Shown here: in pieces, positions 61,861 through 64,000 of the stretch | How positions within the stretch are numbered: the stretch's first letter is position 1 | How the letters are laid out: every line of letters starts with the position of its first letter | NCBI RefSeq assembly: GCF_006965485.1 | Contig: NZ_CP041360.1 | Location: 2,790,001 to 2,854,000 of the forward strand | Reading direction: 5' to 3' | From: Spirosoma sp. KCTC 42546 | GTDB lineage: Bacteria > Bacteroidota > Bacteroidia > Cytophagales > Spirosomataceae | Length of the DNA: 64,000 nt | Notes under the pieces: generated by a model | What the model saw: the letters and a program-made list of their open reading frames with translations, nothing else | Told to the model about the DNA's origin: nothing | Databases searched by the model: none | Translations under genes and position numbers: made by a program

Positions 61861-61990
61861 TATTTAGTGCAGTTGGTGAAGTAGGTGTAGTAGGTGTAGT
61901 GAGTGAAATAGGTTGAGTGAGGGAAATAAAACCCACTGCACCGATTTCACTTACTCCACTCATTTCACCAACTGCACCTACTTTACCAAT
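61861..61990. repeat. Inverted repeat of GTAGGTGTA words (TldD-3/TldE-3 junction)
   Basis: The left side has AGTGCAGTTGGTGAAGTAGG and then repeats of GTAGGTGTA with a 9-base period. The right side has the complement with one or two units missing. About 30-40 bases pair, with unit-length gaps. It fills the gap between TldD-3 and TldE-3. Confidence 0.8.
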
Positions 61991-61995
61991 AATGA

Positions 61996-63636
61996 CTAGA
62001 TTTTACGAGCTGTATTGATCACGTTGACACCGTTGAAGCGAGCGGTTGCGCTACCGTGTGAAACGGCGCTCGACTGCGAGGGTTGGCCTTTTCCATCGTT
62101 GAAAGCACCACCCAACCGGTAATCGCTCTGGTCACAAACAGCAGCGCAGGAATTCCAGAATTCACGGGTATTGGCCTGATAGGCAACATCTTTCAGCATG
62201 CCCACGATCTGCCCGTCTTTAATTTCGTAGAACAGCTGACCACCGAACTGGAAGTTATACCGTTGCTGGTCAATAGAGAACGACCCATCGCCAATAATAT
62301 AAATGCCTTTTTTGACATCTTTAATCATTTGATCTACCGACAAGGGCGTTTTTCCAGCCTCCAGCGATACATTGGCCATCCGCTGGAACTGTACCGAACT
62401 CCAGTTATCGGCATAGCAGCAACCCTGCGACTCTTTCTCGCCGATGATGTGAACCTGATCCCGAATGGCCTGGTAGTTTACCAACGTACCGTTTCTGACC
62501 AAATCCCATTTCTTCGTCTTCACACCTTCATCGTCCCAGCCAACTGCGCCCAGCGAACCCACCTGTGTTTTGTCGGCCACCAGGTTTACCTCTTTACTAC
62601 CATACGCGAAGTCTTTTGACTTCCATTTATCGAGGGTGACGAAGGACGTACCGGCGTAGTTTGCTTCATAACCCAATACACGATCCAGTTCGAGGGGGTG
62701 ACCAACCGATTCGTGGATAGTGAGCCAGAGGTGGGATGGATCGAGAACAAGATCATATTTGCCAGCCTCTACCGACTTCGCAGTCAGTTTCTCTTTGGCT
62801 TGTTTAGCCGCTGCGGTGATGTCTTCCATCATATCATAACCCTTGTTATACCGGGTTGTGATGCCACCTACTTTGTCACTTGGGTTGACCTGCAAATAAT
62901 CGTAACCCATGCCCATGGGTGAACTCAATGAGTTACGAGTAGCAAATTTGCCACTTTGCGTATCAACCGCCGTCACCGTAAAGCTCGGTCCAATGCGGTG
63001 AATGTCCTGATCGGCGTAGGTGCCATCGGTGGAAGCAAAATACTTTTGCTCATTCACCTGGAACAATACGTTATTCACGAAGTTCGCGCCGTTTTTCATG
63101 GCCTCCGCGTTGGCTGCCAGTAGCAAATCCACCTTTTCCTTGATGGGCACTTCAAAGGCATTTTTCTTAATAGGGGCTTTCCAGCTTACTTCACCGAAGC
63201 CTTTCTGAGGGGCCAATTGTACCGGTTCCGTCAAGAGCCGGGCGTTGGCTTTTGCAATCTGTACAGCTGTTTCGGCTGCTTTTGCAACGACGGCCTCATC
63301 ACGGGCATCGCCTACAGATGCAAATCCCCAGCAACCATTGGCAATCACCCGAACGCCAACACCGTAGGACTCGGTATTGATAATCCCCTGCACTTTGTTC
63401 TCGCGGGTGAGGACGAACTGATTCAGGTACCGGCCAATGCGCACATCGGCGTAGGTAGCACCTTTCGATTTGGCTGCGTTCAGAGCCGCATCGGCCAGCC
63501 GTTTCTTCATAGAAACATCAAGGCCGGGTTCCAGCAGGGCTTCGGGCGTAACAGAGCGGGAAAAAGCGGGCAGAGAGGGCATCAAAATGCCGGCTGTCCC
63601 CATGCTTAGTAATTGGTTAAAATCTCGACGATTCAT
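61996..63636 (-). CDS. Tat-exported TldD-like metalloprotease, pair 3
   Basis: A 546-residue TldD-like protein, the first gene of the array. HESVGH at 308-313 is intact. The twin-arginine N terminus MNRRDFNQLLSMGTAGILMP is as in the other copies. The end has CAAVCDQSDYRLGG, NDGKGQPSQS, HGSATARFNGVNV. By eye it is closest to TldD-1. The start codon is ATG at 63636 with no clear Shine-Dalgarno, unlike the TTG-started copies. It pairs with TldE-3. Confidence 0.93.
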   Translation of the reverse strand: MNRRDFNQLLSMGTAGILMPSLPAFSRSVTPEALLEPGLDVSMKKRLADAALNAAKSKGATYADVRIGRYLNQFVLTRENKVQGIINTESYGVGVRVIANGCWGFASVGDARDEAVVAKAAETAVQIAKANARLLTEPVQLAPQKGFGEVSWKAPIKKNAFEVPIKEKVDLLLAANAEAMKNGANFVNNVLFQVNEQKYFASTDGTYADQDIHRIGPSFTVTAVDTQSGKFATRNSLSSPMGMGYDYLQVNPSDKVGGITTRYNKGYDMMEDITAAAKQAKEKLTAKSVEAGKYDLVLDPSHLWLTIHESVGHPLELDRVLGYEANYAGTSFVTLDKWKSKDFAYGSKEVNLVADKTQVGSLGAVGWDDEGVKTKKWDLVRNGTLVNYQAIRDQVHIIGEKESQGCCYADNWSSVQFQRMANVSLEAGKTPLSVDQMIKDVKKGIYIIGDGSFSIDQQRYNFQFGGQLFYEIKDGQIVGMLKDVAYQANTREFWNSCAAVCDQSDYRLGGAFNDGKGQPSQSSAVSHGSATARFNGVNVINTARKI

Positions 63637-63652
63637 GTGTTTTTAGTTGGGT

Positions 63653-63690
63653 CACAGAGATGCACAAAGACGCACGGAGATTCACAGAGA
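63653..63690. repeat. CACAGAG-word repeat upstream of TldD-3
   Basis: CACAGAGATGCACAAAGACG, CACGGAG and CACAGAG follow each other at about 9-10-base spacing. The right end covers the stop codon and last residues of the GxxExxY gene. This is the word family of 11476 and 56598 but without a partner arm here. Confidence 0.8.
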
Positions 63691-64000
63691 AAAATTTGTA
63701 AATCGTTTAATGCCATCGCGCAACATCTTGACGCGGAAATTAATAAGTAAGCCTAATCGGTAATTTCCAAATTTTAAGTAGGTCAGTAATTGAGCCATGT
63801 GTAAGTCGTTCAATTCCTCAACGGTTTTGAGTTCGACAACTAACTTATTTTCAATCAATAGGTCCAACCGATAACCATGTTCTAAAACGACGTCTTTGTA
63901 AACAATAGGCATTGGTTTCTCTCGCTCAACATAAAGGCCGGAGACCTGAAGTTCATAAAACAAACATTCCTGATACGCTGATTCAAGTAGGCCCGGCCCT
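63682..64000 (-). CDS. GxxExxY protein (5' end outside window)
   Basis: A GxxExxY-family protein (PF13366, PDDEXK_3-like). The reading frame is open through the right edge, and the family motif GLLESAY lies in the last bases there. So the visible 105 residues lack only a short N terminus. The core MPIVYKDVVLEHGYRLDLLI and VVELKTVEELNDLHMAQLLTYLK match (Asp, Glu-x-Lys pattern of a PD-(D/E)xK fold). The C terminus ends in RFTNFSL, whose codons lie inside the repeat. It is probably a nuclease-like accessory protein. Confidence 0.9.
   Translation of the reverse strand, partial: GPGLLESAYQECLFYELQVSGLYVEREKPMPIVYKDVVLEHGYRLDLLIENKLVVELKTVEELNDLHMAQLLTYLKFGNYRLGLLINFRVKMLRDGIKRFTNFSL

Noticed and set aside
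61861..61990. Periodic repeats as a CRISPR array or minisatellite
   Set aside because: The units are 7-10 bases without spacers and the two sides are complementary, so it is an inverted repeat and not an array.
1..64000. tRNA or rRNA genes and prophage genes
   Set aside because: I looked for tRNA-like cloverleaf ends, rRNA and phage structural genes and saw none.

Overview
The window looks like a chromosomal segment of a Bacteroidota bacterium, most likely a member of the Cytophagales near Spirosoma. Three things support this. There are type IX secretion (T9SS) features: a PorD-type protein, a PorE-like OmpA protein and two proteins with C-terminal sorting domains. The order bamD-rpoZ-coaBC-porD-recN is typical of the phylum. 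Rho carries a long disordered insertion and is preceded by a TTG/TAnnTTTG-type promoter. I see no rRNA, tRNA, prophage or CRISPR array.

Layout. Positions 1-13.8 kb hold mixed metabolic and envelope genes: the tail of a probable pectin-related glycosidase, a GMC oxidoreductase, a glutaryl-CoA dehydrogenase, a WYL regulator with an SRPBCC partner, a polysaccharide deacetylase, a voltage-gated-type K+ channel coupled to an outer-membrane protein, a lone TolC, a sterol desaturase and rho. Positions 14-33 kb are mostly envelope biogenesis and housekeeping: an M64-type peptidase, coaX, lptC, a cytochrome c/SCO operon, recN, porD, coaBC, rpoZ, bamD, an OstA-like protein, tilS and an OmpA protein. 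Positions 33-42.7 kb are more accessory: a small secreted protein, DinB, lipoproteins, a three-gene amidoligase-type cluster (GCS2-like, class I amidotransferase, ATP-grasp-like), an ECF sigma factor with small membrane proteins, and an IS5-type element with a frame-disrupted transposase. Positions 42.8-50.7 kb are a MoxR/DUF58/BatA/DUF4175/DUF4159 operon. Positions 50.8-53 kb are a Uma2/GIY-YIG/GNAT cassette. Positions 53-63.6 kb are three tandem TldD-TldE pairs in which every TldD has a twin-arginine signal and no TldE does. The right edge is a GxxExxY protein that continues outside the window.

Two patterns stand out. First, at least thirteen intergenic gaps carry long inverted repeats whose arms are themselves built from a 7-10 base periodic word. 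The words differ between sites but fall into a few families. Most sit beside stop codons, three sit exactly at the TldD/TldE junctions, and one encodes the signal peptide of LptC. Second, the Tld array looks like an exported, triplicated version of a protease pair that is cytoplasmic in E. coli. Two other dispersed palindromic repeats, each present twice, are described separately.

Limits: family assignments come from recognising motifs by eye. Start codons were chosen from signal peptides, overlaps and homologous starts, because strong Shine-Dalgarno sequences are rare here.
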